Assembly (NCBI GenBank): GCA_948144175.1
Contig: CANXME010000381.1
Coordinates: 40,228-104,227, forward strand
Length of the DNA: 64,000 nt
Direction of reading: 5' to 3'
DNA from: Closterium sp. NIES-65
Taxonomy: Eukaryota > Streptophyta > Zygnematophyceae > Desmidiales > Closteriaceae
Below are positions 31,726 to 45,600 of this stretch, piece by piece (within the stretch, counting starts at the first letter, position 1; every line of letters begins with the position of its first letter). A program made the translations under genes and the position numbers. A model generated the notes under the pieces. That model worked only from the letters and a program-made list of their open reading frames with translations. It was not told the origin of the DNA and did not search any database.

Positions 31726-32891
<1,166 letters not shown>

Positions 32892-32948
32892 AACTCCCCC
32901 TCTGGCTGCCAACCATCATCCCACATGCCATAACTCAAGCATGCACCC

Positions 32949-35900
32949 TCAATGCACACTCATTCCCGCAAGCTTCATGCCCTTCCAATGCTCAGGTTCT
33001 GCCAGGCGCTTGGTGAGAATGTCAGCCGCCTGCTGCTGGGTCTTCACAATCTCCAGCCGTACCTCCTTGTCCAGGAGCCTCCTTGTCCAATGCCACTTTG
33101 GCCTGATGTGCTTTGTCAAGCCATGAAGACAGGCATTCTTCGCAAGCTTCACCGCCGACTCATTGTCACAGAAAATCACAGTCGGCTCCCTCTGACACAC
33201 TCCGATTTCCTCCAACAAACGCCTCAGCCACACCACCTCCTTTGCCCCATGATGAAGGGCCATGTACTCTATCTCACACGAGGACAACCCCACCTCGTTC
33301 TGCTTCTTGCTGCGCCAGCTCACTTCACCACCTCCAAAGAGGCACACATAGCCACCAATGCTGGTGCCATCCGTCTTCACTGAGTTGAAGCTAGCGTCGG
33401 TGTAGCAAGTCAAGCGCATCTCCCCCTTGCTCAAATCAGCTGCACCCCTCTGTAGCCTTTGTCGCACAGCACTGTACTCCAAGCCCACTGATGCTGTAGC
33501 GCTCACATAGCGGACCAACCTCTTGGCCGCTTCCAGCTGCTCATGACTTGGGCATGAAACCACACTCGCAAGCCTGGATGTAGCAAAGGCAATGTCAGGT
33601 CGCGTGTGGTTAGCCGCATAGTTGAGTGCCCCCACCATGGAGTGAAACAACTTCCTGTCACTCTCCCCCACCACCTCCTTATCAGCACAGGGCTCCACAG
33701 TGAACCCCAAAGGCAGCGGGGTGGCTGGCTTTTCTGCATATTGCAGCCCATACTTCTCAGCCAGCCCCTCACAATACTTCCTCTGGTGCAACCTCAACAC
33801 TCCCTTGTCAAGGTCCCTCTCCACGTGCATCCCAAGGTAGTACTTCACATCTCCCATCTTGGAGCACTTGAACTGCATTTCCAGCATCTCCTCCACACGT
33901 TCAATCATCGCAGATGACTCAGAGAAGAGCAGGATGTCGTCCACGTACACCAGGAGCATGAGGAACTGCTCCTTCTCTTGCAGCAGGAACAGGCTGTGAT
34001 CACACTCGCTCTTCTTGAACCCCCCGGCCAGCAGTGTCTCCTCCAGCTTGTGGTACCATGCGCGAGGAGCCTGCTTCAGGCCATAGATGGCCTTCTTGAG
34101 CCTGCACACCCTGCCGCTCCCATCATCCAACCCCTCAAGCTGCAGCATGTACAGCTCCAGAATGATTCCATTGAGGAAGGCAGTGATTATGTCCATCTGC
34201 TTGATCTTCCAGCCACGGTTTGCAGCCATTGCCAACATCGTCCTCAGTGTAGTGCCTTTCCCCACAGGAGCAAAGATATCATCAAAATCCTTCCCCTTTG
34301 TCTGTTGGAACCCCTTAGCCACAAGCCTTGACTTGTAGCGGGTCAGCTCCCCATCAGGTCCGTACTTGTGCCTGAAAATCAGCTTGGAAGAAATGGCCTT
34401 CTTCCCTGGAGGCAGCTCACACAGCTCCCACGTCTCGTTCTCCAGCAGAGAGTCATACTCCTCCTTCACACTCTGCTTCCACTTCTCAGCATCGGGCCCA
34501 CTCAAGGCCTCGGTAAGTGTCTTGGGCTCAGGGACGGCTGCCTAGTAATAGTGCGCTATCTCCTCCTCATCACACTGCTCAGCCACACTCCCAGCCCTTA
34601 CCACACTTGGCTTCCCAAAGCTCGGATAGGTCAGCCGGTTAGGAGGGCGCACATCCCTCCTTGGACGGTCAGCCGGACGTACGGCACCTTGTGGAGCATC
34701 TTGCTGCTGCTGCTGCTCCTCCACCTCAGGTTCTCCCCCATCCTCAGTCACCCCAGAAATCTCCTCCTCTGAGACAGTGACCTGCACTTGCCTCGAAGGC
34801 CGCTGCACCTCATCAGCCTCAATGATCAGCGGTGTAGTGGGAAGCTTCCGCTGCTGCTGCTTCCACTCCTTGTAGTACAAGGACTCAAGGAACTTCACAT
34901 CCCTCGACACAGTCAGCTGCTGGCTGGTCAAGTCCCAAATCAGCCAGCCCTTGTGATCCTTAGCAAGCCCCAAGTGCACACCCCATCTCCCAGAAGCTTC
35001 CAGTTTTCCCCTCTTCTCCTTAGGCACATGAAACACCACCATGCAGCCGTAGGCTCTCAGCATGTTGACTGCTGGTGCACTCCCATACCACTTGGTGTAG
35101 GGGACCCATTGCTTGTCCCCCACTGTCGCCAGCACCCGATTCTTCACAACAGCGACCTGCCGCAGTGCTGTCACCCAAAACGGATCCGGCAGCCCTGCAC
35201 GCCCAAGGAGAGTGCGAGCACCTTCCTGCAGGGTCCGGTTGAACCGCTCAGCCACGCCGTTCTGCTGAGGGTTGTAGGGCAACGTGAGCTGATGCTGGAT
35301 CCCCTTCTTCTTCAGCACCGCCTCAAAATCAGCGCCAATAAACTCTCCCCCATTGTCGGTGCGGATCACCTTGACCTTGTGTCCGCTCTCCCTTTGTGCT
35401 CTCGGCATCCACTCCTTAAGAACAGCCGCTGCCACCTCCCCTTTAGTCTTGAGAGGGTAGACCCACACCGCACGTGTGTGGTCATCCACAATGGTCAAGA
35501 AGTAGCGGCTGCCCGAGAGAGAAAGGGCCCTTGTGGGGCCCAACACATCCATGTGCACAAGCGCGAGTGGAACCTTGGCTGGTCCCGTGCTGCTGCTGAA
35601 AGGGAACTTGGTGAACTTTGTCTCAAGGCATGTAGGGCAGCTCCCAATCTCCTTCGCTGCCCCCTTCACCTCCAATCCCTTCAAGCTCCCATCCTTCACC
35701 AACTTCTGCAGCATAGGAATGTTGATGTGGCACAGCCTCTCATGCCACGTCTCCCAATCGGCCTCACCACTCCCAGACGAAGCCTTTGCCCATGCAGCCA
35801 TTGCATCCACACCAGCAAGCACCTCACCATGTGATTGCTGTGGCTGCTGCACCTTCTTGACTGCATCCAGGGCCCCAGCAGTTGGTGCAGTCTCCTCTCC

Positions 35901-37301
35901 TCCCGCAGTTGCCTTAGCCGCTGCCGCTGCCTTTGCCGTTGCTGGAGGTTTCCCATTCCAAGGGATGATGGGCAGCTGCCACAGGTCCTTGATGCAGCTG
36001 CTCTTCTCCTCCAAATCCCACAGCAGCAACTTCCCAAGCTTTGCACGGCAGCTGGTTGGGCCGAACGTGACTTTGGCCTTGCTTTTCTGCAGCCGGCTCA
36101 CAGAGAGGAGGTTAGCGGATAAACCTTCAACCAACAGCACATTTCCCAGCCCCACAAGCCCCCCATTAGCTCCCATAACCTTGGCATTCCCAACACCAAT
36201 TACAGGGAGCAAGGCACCTGAAGCGGCAGCCACAAACTTTATCTTCCCAGGGGGCTTCACCTCATCAAGCAAATCTGCCCGTGGAGTCATGTGACTCGTG
36301 CAACCTGAATCGATCACCCAATGAGTGAGGGGGTGCATCACAACCTTCCCAACTGAACCCACATCACCCCCACTCCCTTGCACATCCTCAACCATGAGGA
36401 ACATCCCAGGGTCGGCTTTACCTTGTGCACCATCACCTTGTGCACCTGAACCTTGCACAGCACCACCTCGTGCACGTTCACCACTTGGCGGCTTCCTGCC
36501 TGGAGGTGCCCATCCTTCAGGCCGGCTGAAACACTTGAACCACGGGTGTCCAGCCTTCTTGTAGTACCAGCACGCACCCTCCATTCGGGTGCTCTCCCTG
36601 CCACCAGAGCTCTCATGCCCCTCGTTGTAGTCACCTCGGCCTCTTCCTCTGCCAAAGCCTCTCCCACGGCCTCGGCCTCTCCCTCCCCCTCTTCTTCTGC
36701 TGCCTCCTGCAGCTCCATACCCCTCAGCAGTTTTGTTGGCAGCACCACCTCCTGTGTGGCGCCTGCGGAAGTCCTCTTGCAGGATCTGCTGCCGTAGCCA
36801 CTCAGGCGTCCACTTGTCCTGCTGAGCGTTGAGGGTGGGGATAAGGTTGTCCCACGAGTTGTCGAGCACCGAGATGATTTTGGTGCACTGCTGCATTTCC
36901 GACACCTTGCTGCCCGCCGCTGCCATCCTCGCATAGGTGTCCTTGATCTTGTCAAGGGCCGGCTTCACATCATCTCCCGGCCGCATGGAGAGGGCAGCCA
37001 GCTCCTTCTCCAATACGATCACCATCGGCAGCGTGTTGGGTTGAACCACGTCGCGTAGCAGCTTCCACGCCTTCGGTCCCGAGTCATGGAGCTCCACCAA
37101 ATCCTTGATGTGCTGGAACATGTCGTTGTTGACCGACTGTAGAATCAAGTCGTACAGCACCGCGCTCCGTTCAATCCACCGATCGCGGGCATCTCCTTCC
37201 TCGGGCATCTTCTCCTCTCCCATAGCCAATTTCAGCAGCTTGTAGCGCTTGAAGGCGCTCCTCATCCGCCCACTCCATTCTTCATAGTTGGAGCCATTCA
37301 A
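32949..37301 (-). CDS. gag-pol: copia gag-pol coding region of the long-LTR element
   Basis: About 1,450 codons on the - strand. The N-terminal part is a UBN2-type copia Gag (NGSNYEEWSGRMRSAFKRYK, then NTLPMVIVLEKELAALSM), followed by an Arg/Gly-rich basic tract. Protease is seen as VIDSGCTSHM, integrase as a WHERLCHINI...CPTC zinc part with HMDVLGP, RTDNGGEF and PQQNGVAERFNRTLQ, then reverse transcriptase with YVDDILLFSES and RNase H ending QQQAADILTKRL. The gene order is the copia order. It ends in TGA about 60 bp before the 3' LTR. The region carries about one break. Confidence 0.9.
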
Positions 37302-37604
37302 TGCCTCAATCTTGGATGGTGGCGGCTCACTCTTCTTCTCAGCTCCTTATCCACTCCCTTGACTCATCTCCTCTGCTCCCAATCAGAGGTTTCAGCTCCT
37401 CCCCTATGCTGGTCACAATGTAGATCCACACAATCTTCACAAGTGTCGGCGCCAACGAAATTTCGGCAGAGTTTACCCTTAGCGGAAGTCACGTGCAACC
37501 TCTAGAACTCCACTTAGGCACGCCCACAGGCCATGGTGGGTCTAGGAGGGTCTTCACACTTCAGTAGACTCTCCACAAAGTCCTTAACCAGCTCTGATAC
37601 CACT

Positions 37605-38625
<1,021 letters not shown>

Positions 38626-40868
38626 TTCCATTCCCATTCCTGCCCCTGCAGAGCCTCCTCCCTTTCGCGTCGTTCTCGCTCACTGGCCTCCACCCTCTGT
38701 CGCTCTCGCTTCCCTTCACTCGGCTCTTCTCACCCTTTCCGCTCCCTGGCCTCCAACCTCTTACGCTCCCGCTCCCCATTTTCCCTTGTTTCCTTTTCGT
38801 GCGCCTGTCGATCCTCAACCTCCAGCCTCTTCCGCTCCGGTTCCCCCTCCCTAAGCCGCTTCTCCTTTTTTTCGCGCTCCTCCTTCCTCTCCTCCTCCCG
38901 CTTCCGCTCTTCCTCCTCCCGCTGCCGCAAGTCTCCTTTTTCGCGCTCGGCCTTTTTTTCTTCTTCCTTTTTTTACTCTTCATCCTCCCTCTGCCACTCT
39001 TTCTCCTCCCTCTGCCGAGTCTCCTCTTTTTCGCGCTCAACCTGTTCCTCCTCCCTCTTCCGCCCTTCCTCCTCCCTCTGCCGCTTCTCCTCCTTTTCGT
39101 GCTCCACCTTTTTTTCCTCCTCCCTTTTTTGCTCTTCTGCCTCCCGCTGCCGCTTCTCCTCCTTTTCGCGCTCCACCTTCTTTTCCTCCTCCTTCCGCTC
39201 TTCCTCCTCCCTCCGCTGCTTCTCATTTTCGCGCTCCGCCTTTCTCTCATCCTCCCTCTGCCGCTCTTTCTCCTCCATCTGCCGAGTCTCCTCTTTTTCG
39301 CGCTCAACCTGTTCCTCCTCCCTCTTCCGCGCTTCCTCCTCCCTCTGCCACTTCTCCTCCTTTTCGCACTCCCCCTTTTTTTCCTCCTCCATTTTCTGCT
39401 CTTCCTCCTCCCGCTGCCGCTTCTCCTCCTTTTCGCGCTCCACCTTCTTTTCCTCCTCCTTTCGCTCTTCCTCCTCCCTCCGCTGCTTCTCCTTTTCGCG
39501 CTCCGCCTTTCTCTCATCCTCTCTCTGCTGCTCTTTCTCCTCTTTTTGCCGAGTCTCCTCTTTTTCGCGCTCAACCTGTTCCTCCTCCCTCTTCCGCGCT
39601 TCCTCCTCCCTTTGCCGCTTCTCCTCCTTTTCTCGCTCCACCTTTTTTTCCTCCTCCCTTTTCTGCTCTTCCTCCTCCCGCTGTCGCTTCTCCTCCTTTT
39701 CGCGCTTCACCTTCTTTTCCTCCTCCTTCCGCTCTTTGTCCTCCCTCCGCCGCTTCTCCTTCTTTTCGCACTCCGCCTTTCTCTCATCCTCCCTCAGCCG
39801 CTCTTTCTCCTCCCTCTGCCGCTTCTCCTCCTTTTCGCGCTCCACCTTCTTTTCCTCCTCCCTCTTCTGCTCTTCTTCCTCGCGCTGTCGCTTCTCCTCC
39901 TTTTCGCGCTCCACCTTCTTCTCCTCCTCCTTGCGCTCTTCCTCCTCCCTCTGCCACTTCTCCAGCTTTTCGCGCTCCGAATTCCTCTCATCCTCCCTCT
40001 TCCGCTCTTCCTCCTGCCGCTTCTCCTCCTTTTCGCGCTCCATCTTCCTCTCTTCCTCCCTCTCATGATCTTCCTCCTCCCGAGGACGCTCCTCTCGCCC
40101 CAGATCATACCTCTTCTTTGTTCGTGCCTCCCGTCTCTGATACACCACCCTAGTCTCCAGTTCCGACCTCTGCACCTCTTCCTCCAATTCGCCTACGACA
40201 TTCAGACTTTCCTGCTCGTCTTCCAAACCCTGACACTGTTTGTGTTGAGCATTCTCGACGAGGAGATGCATTGCCTGTAAAGCAGTTGCAAGCTCCTCCA
40301 TCATCTGATCTTCTATCATCTCCTTCTCCCCCCTCTACTGGATGGCCTCCTTTGCTGCCTTCTGCTGCGTCTCCCTCAATCCACGCAAGATTTCGCGCGC
40401 ACTCTCCCCCTGAGCGGGTGCTTCCTCTGTATCAATCAGCTGACGCTCCCCATTCGCGACGCTCTGTCGCTCGTTGGCCAGACCAATTCGAACGCCGTCA
40501 GCAATCAGCGCACCCACAGCGACTATTTCCGCATCAATCTCTGGCGGGGGACCTGTGTCCTCTGCGACAGGCCCATGATGGTCCAAGTTGTCCACCTTCT
40601 CTTCCTCTCCAGCAATTTCACCACGTTCTACTTTGGCGAAATATGTACCACAGTATTTGAGTATCTCCGCCAGAACATGCTCTCGACGGTAATGTGGGGT
40701 TCCCATGACGAGGAATTTCTCGTCTGTAGTCCCCTGCTGCAGAATCTTGTCAAAATGATCTAGTATCTTGCACCACTGATAGGCCACGTGAAGGCCTGCA
40801 CCAACCTCCCTCTCACCGACTGCCTGAGTTAGCTTCTGCACGAAATAGATGTGGAATCGCGTAAGCAT
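38626..40868 (-). pseudogene. coiled-coil gene, long E/K/R-rich exon (decayed)
   Basis: One - strand frame of 2.2 kb. The first 175 residues are globular (MLTRFHIYFVQKLTQAVGER, then VAYQWCKILDHFDKILQQGT and ILKYCGTYFAKVERGEIAGE). A segment MIEDQMMEELATALQAMHLL leads into about 450 residues of highly repetitive coiled coil built from units like VEREKEEKRQREEEE. In-frame stops interrupt it: TAG at 40332, TAA near 38970 and TGA near 38727. At 38626 the long-LTR copia element intervenes. The Glu/Lys/Arg heptads predict a long single rod. Repetition at DNA level (about 100-250 bp blocks with TTTTCGCGCTCC on the + strand) suggests growth by tandem duplication. Function is unknown. Confidence 0.6.
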
Positions 40869-40917
40869 CTGTCCGTTTTCGAAAGAACCAGTCTCAAGAT
40901 TTGTACAGTCAACTTAC
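40869..40917 (-). other. probable short intron, 49 nt
   Basis: On the - strand donor ACGGCG/GTAAGTTG and acceptor ACGGACAG/ATGC, phase 0 on both sides. It is shorter than the other introns here, so moderately sure. Confidence 0.55.
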
Positions 40918-41050
40918 CGCCGTTTTGTCGAGCTTCCACCCGCTTTTGATGCAAGCACGAATGTTTCCAAAAACTTCCTTCGTCTCCCCTTCCGAGGGCA
41001 AGAGCGCTTGCCCTCTTGAGTACTCCATCAAGAGCTGCAACTCCAGCCAC
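40918..41050 (-). CDS. coiled-coil gene, small exon
   Basis: 133 nt between an acceptor TTTTTCGCAG/GTGG and the donor at 40917. In the frame that joins the next exon it reads WLELQLLMEYSRGQALLPSE and then TKEVFGNIRACIKSGWKLDK. The link to the previous exon is unclear: no donor upstream gives the right phase, which may be decay. Confidence 0.5.
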
Positions 41051-41104
41051 CTGCGAAAAACGTGTTGTTTCGACGAATTCAATCAGCGTCGTATAAGTCG
41101 GCAA

Positions 41105-41541
41105 CATGCACAGATGAACCATAAAATACGGATACCCACTGGACAATCTCTTGGGCAAAAACAGCGTGCTTGTGTGTCGGAGAACACACTTTTGGGTCGA
41201 AACACATGAGACGCGTCTGAACCGGTGACTTCGGTTTGTCCCACAGACTGCCGGGGCGTACCAGAAGAAAGAGGCTACAGTGCGCCCTGTCATAATCTAG
41301 AACGAGTTGGGCTTAGGAGCCATGGCTTAGGAGCCTTGGTAGTTGAGTTCGAGGGTAAGGAGAGTGTCGAGAAAGTTTAGGAAGGAGAATGAGGGTTTCA
41401 ATAATAGAAAGGCATACAAGTTATAGTCAAGGAAATGGGCAAATGGTGCACCACCAAGAAGGAAACTATAACTACACTAAACTCTACTGTAGGCATTTAT
41501 AAATGTGTACGAATACATTTCAACACGCCCGAGGGTCGGCA
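41105..41541 (-). pseudogene. coiled-coil gene, exon 2, split by a solo LTR
   Basis: Starts after the acceptor ATTATCAG/TGCC at 41541 and is interrupted by the solo LTR at 41288-41525. Without the LTR and one CGCCC copy the frame reads ADPRAHCSLFLLVRPG, then PVQTRLMCFDPKVCSPTHKH and FAQEIVQWVSVFYGSSVHVA, until a TGA near 41105. The pattern H-x-S-L-F-L-L-V followed about 25 residues later by M-x-F-D-P is reminiscent of the His and Asp region of Ulp1/C48 cysteine proteases, but the following Gln and Cys are not visible. I treat this as a hint only. Confidence 0.45.
41288..41525 (-). repeat. solo LTR related to the TRIM-like element
   Basis: 238 bp, TGTCATAATCTAG...CATTTCAACA, with a perfect 5-bp target duplication CGCCC on both sides (41283-41287 and 41526-41530). 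In reverse complement it aligns along its length with the 236-bp LTR at 10493-10728 (for example GTGTCGAGAAAGTTTAGGAA), at roughly three quarters identity by eye. It lies within an exon of the coiled-coil gene. Confidence 0.88.
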
Positions 41542-41659
41542 CTGATAATGTAAGGGGTGGTGGGGCGAAATGATAGTCATGCAGAACTCGATATCAAACA
41601 AACGAGTAACTTTATGAGAAACAACGTTTTCGAAAGAACGTTTCGAAACTCGAACTCAC
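41542..41659 (-). other. intron, 118 nt
   Basis: On the - strand donor GGTCCAG/GTGAGT and acceptor CATTATCAG/TGCC; phase is kept (AG/T codon). Confidence 0.75.
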
Positions 41660-41838
41660 CTGGACCATAGCGGGAATACGCAGAGCTGCTTGCCAAGGAG
41701 ACCAGTAAGTCTATCAGGACCCATAGGTTCCACAGGGACTTTCACCCTAGCGACGTTGACCTTATTCATGGGAACAATTTCGACCTTCAAAAGCTGCTCC
41801 GCGGTCAGCCTTTTTTTTGCAAGCATCCTGCCCATCAT
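41660..41838 (-). CDS. coiled-coil gene, first coding exon
   Basis: Begins with two ATG codons (41838 and 41835) and encodes MMGRMLAKKRLTAEQLLKVE, then VPMNKVNVARVKVPVEPMGP and RLTGLLGKQLCVFPLWS before a strong donor. The region before it shows no extension of the frame, so this is the likely start. No domain is recognised. GKQLCVFPLW just before the His-containing exon is the sort of hydrophobic strand that precedes the catalytic His in Ulp1-type proteases, but this is a weak parallel. Confidence 0.6.
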
Positions 41839-41960
41839 GTATAGACAAACGCTCGATTCAGCTAAAACATTGGTAGAGGAACATAAACTCGATAGTTAAT
41901 GAATCCTGCGGAGCACACATGCTAGGCAAAGAGCTTATCGCTACAGAGTACGGATGCGAA
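41839..41960. other. upstream region of the coiled-coil gene
   Basis: AT-rich sequence with no clear gene or promoter motif. Confidence 0.4.
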
Positions 41961-42120
41961 GGACATTTCTCTAAAACAGACACACTAAACAGAGTATTTA
42001 ACATGATTAGCGGTTGGAGCTCTAACTTGGGCTACAATTAGGACATTTCTCTAACACAGACACACTAAACAGAGTATTTAACATGATTAGCTGATGGAGC
42101 TCTAACTTGGGCTACAATTT
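41961..42120. repeat. 80-bp tandem duplication
   Basis: Two adjacent 80-bp units (41961-42040 and 42041-42120) starting GGACATTTCTCTAA and ending GGGCTACAATT, differing at about four positions. Confidence 0.95.
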
Positions 42121-42628
42121 TCAGACACTATTTATTTGCACTCTCACAGCGCCTCCCAGAGCGCCTCCCACAGCAGGGCCCCTAGCTCCTGCAGCTCGAC
42201 CCTGACGGCTAACGTACCACTCACGCAGCTGCTGTGGGGAGAAAGGGAGACGACGACGAGAGTGCAGCGGCGAGGCACCAGCGGAGCGACTACGGAGACA
42301 GCCGCTCCAGGGAGACTTCTCACCAGACGCCTCAGCGCCCCCAGGTGCAGCACCCCCAGACTCAGTACCCCCAGGCTCAGCACCCCCAGAATCAACACCC
42401 CAAGCATGACCACCCTCAGCAGGACCTGAGTCACCAGTGACCTCAACCGGCGCAGTCAAGGGAGGAGGGTCTACCTGAGACATACCTAAAGGAGCAGGAC
42501 CGGGAGCGGGGAGGGGGTCTACCTTGGGAGCACCCGGAGCGAGGAAGAGCGACGGGGGGGGGGGGGGGGGGGGGGGAGTGGGGCAGTGCAGTAGGGGAAG
42601 AGACGGTAAAGGGGAACCGACTCGTCAT
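42121..42628 (-). mobile_element. fragment of a Ty1/copia copy (end of integrase and linker)
   Basis: On the - strand it holds the end of integrase and the Gly/Ala-rich linker with EPGGTESGGAAPGG-type repeats and an LREWYVSRQG motif shared with the family. It contains a run of about 23 G at 42556. Sequence from a different part of a copia copy begins at 42629, so this is a separate fragment joined by rearrangement. Old and broken. Confidence 0.75.
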
Positions 42629-45600
42629 AAGACCAGTCAAGCAAAACAAAGCAAGCTCAGGGTGGATCACAACGTCACCACACAATCGGAGCACAAGAGC
42701 AAGGCCAAAAGGCCAGTTCACATGCAAGATCATATATAATGGTAAACAGGCAAGTGCAGGTATAGAAAGATCACAGTACAAGCAAGGTCAAGAAGTGAGC
42801 AAGTGAGGCCAAGTAGGCACAAGACCTAGCATCGAACAGAAGCGCAGATGATCACCAGGCGGAAGTGCCTTGGTAAAGATATCAGCAGTGTTGGACTCAG
42901 AGGCCACGTAAGCAAGGCGCAGCTGACCACGCTGCTGCAGCTCACGAGCAAGGAAGTAGCGAAGAGCAATGTGCTTCGTTCTGTGCTCCAGCCTGTGCTC
43001 CCGACACAAGGCCAGAATGGCCATGTTATCTACGTACAGAACTAGAGGAGAACGAGGCAGCTCTCCTAGGTCAGTCAGCAGGTAGGTGAGCCAGCGTAGC
43101 TCCTGTGCAGCCATGGCCCCCGCATAGATCTGAGCCTCACAGCTGGAGCCGAGAACAGAAGACGAGCGGGTAGACCGCCACAAAACAGAGCCGGAGCCAA
43201 GGCTGAAGGTGTAACCCTGTGACGACCGCTGCGTATCCTGGTCGTCAGCCCAAGAAGCGTCTGCGTGACCTGTGAGGACCACTCGACGTCGCCCTTCAAG
43301 CACTAGCCCCATGCCCGACGTACTGCACAAGTAGCGCAACACCCTCTTCGCTGCAGCCATGTGCTCTGGTCGGTGTCTCCCAGGAGCAACATAGCGTGCC
43401 AAGATGCTAAGAGGGTATGCAAGGTCAGGTCGTGTGCAGGTCATCAGGTACATGAGGCAGCCAACAAGCTCTGGGTACGGGCGACCCGGCTCTACGGACT
43501 CATTCAAAGGCAGAGCTGAGAGCGAGTGGCGAGTAGACAGAGGAGTGGCCTGGGGCGAGGAGTACGTGAAGTCGAAGCGCTGAAGGACCTGCTGCACCAT
43601 GTGTGACTGAGTCAGGGTAATGGTGCGCTGTGCTCTGTCCCGCGTGATCTGCAAGCCAAGGTAGCTGCGCAGTTCACCCAGGTCTGTGCACGTGTGTCTC
43701 TTCTGCAGCTCCGACTTCTCGTGGGCGAGTCCAGCAGTGTCAGCAGTGGCAAAGACCAAGTCGTCGACGTACACGAGGATGTAGAACGGCAGCAAAGAGG
43801 TGTCGGTGCGCAGAAACAGCGACGGGTCGGCTGTAGAAGGAGCAATCCCAAGAGCCACAAGTGTAGTCCTCAGTGTGTCGTGCCACTCACGGGGCGCCTG
43901 GTGGAGACCGTAGACTAGCTGCCGGAGGCTCCACTGGGTACCAGGAGGAAACGACCTAGTGAAGCCAGGAGGGCGGTGCAGCCAGATCTTCTCGTGCAGG
44001 CTGCCCTGCAAGAAAGCTGTGCTGAAGTCAAGAGTCTGAAGCTCGTGGTCGCGCTGAGCGGCTATGTGCAGCAGCACCCGAAGAGTGGTCATCTTCGAGG
44101 TGGGAGAGAAGGTCTGAAAGTAGTCAACTCCCTGCCGCTAACTGAAGCCTCGAGCCACGTAACGCGCCTTGAAGACAGGCGGAGAACCCGGCGGCCGCTT
44201 CACCCTGAAAATCCACATGCCACTGACGATGTTCGCCCCATGTGGGGGAACCTCGTCGACGTAGGTGCCTGTGGACTTCCAGGAAGCCATCTCTGCGTCC
44301 ATGGCCGACTGCCACTGAGAGGAATAGGGACCCTCGATCGCCTCAGCGTACGATCGAGGAGTCGGGATGTCTGGTGCATCCGGGTCTCCCTCAGGGGCAA
44401 TCAGCGTGGACACGAGATGAGGCAAAGCAGCAACAAAAGACTGGAACTCCTCCTGCCTGTCCTCAAGGATGTCAGCAGGCTCACGACGCTCAGCAAGACC
44501 TCCAGTAGGACCAGTGTAGGGAGAAGGAGCAGGCAGAGGGGAGGAGGGCTGTAGCTGTGACCGCGACAGGACAGACTCTGGACCCTCTAAGGGAGGAGCA
44601 GGACCACTAGAGGGCGGGAGACCAAGAGCATGCTGAAGGAGCGGAACGAAGTACGCCCGCAGCCGCGCAGCGCCTCCAGAACCAACAGGGACAGCACCAG
44701 AACCCCCAGCGGCAGCACCAGCGCCAGCAGGACCTCCAGCTCCAAAAGCGCCAACCCCAGCACCCTCAGAAACACCGGCGCCAGCAGCACCACCAGCGCC
44801 AACACCCCCAGCAGCTCCAGCTCCAGCAGCTCCAACTCCAGCAGCCCCAGCAGCACCCCCAATCCCAGCAGCTCTAGTACCGTCAGTACGAGCACCTCCA
44901 GCTCTAGCAGCACGGCTCCAGCGCCGGGCAAACCACTCGCGCATCTCCTGCGGAGAGAGTAGCTCCCGCCTTGACGAAGCACCGCGAGAGGCCACACGAG
45001 TAGACCCAGCACCCCCAGGCTCTGCACCCCCAGGCTCAGCACCCCTAGGCTCAGCACCCCTAGACTCAGCACCCCCTGGCTCAGCACCCCCTGACTTAGC
45101 ACCCCCAGGCTCAGCACCCCCAGGCTACGCACCCCTGGACTCAGCACCCCCAGTCTCCGCACCCCCAAACCCGGCACCCGCAGGCTGAGCACCTCTAGCA
45201 GCACCAGAGTCTACAGCTACCCCGACAGGCTCGACTGCGTCTACCTGGGATACACCTTACGGGGTAGGACCCTGAGGGGGGAGGGGGTCTATCGGGGGAG
45301 GACCTGGCACAAGGAAGAGCGGCGGCGGGGGGAGGGGCGCAGTGCGGTAGGGGAAGAGATGGTAGTATGGCGCCGACTCGTAAAATGTGACGTCCTGGGA
45401 GGACAGAACACGACGTGAGGTGGGGTGGTAAAACTGCCACCCAGGCGCGTCAGGGGGGAAGCCAAGGAAGACGTAGAGAACAGCACGAGGGGACAGCTTG
45501 TCCGCAGAAAAGTCGCGGACAAACGCCCGAGATCCCTTGACCCGAAACGCAGACGGATTGCCAACCTTACCCATCCACCGCAAGGTGGGGGAGGTCTCTA

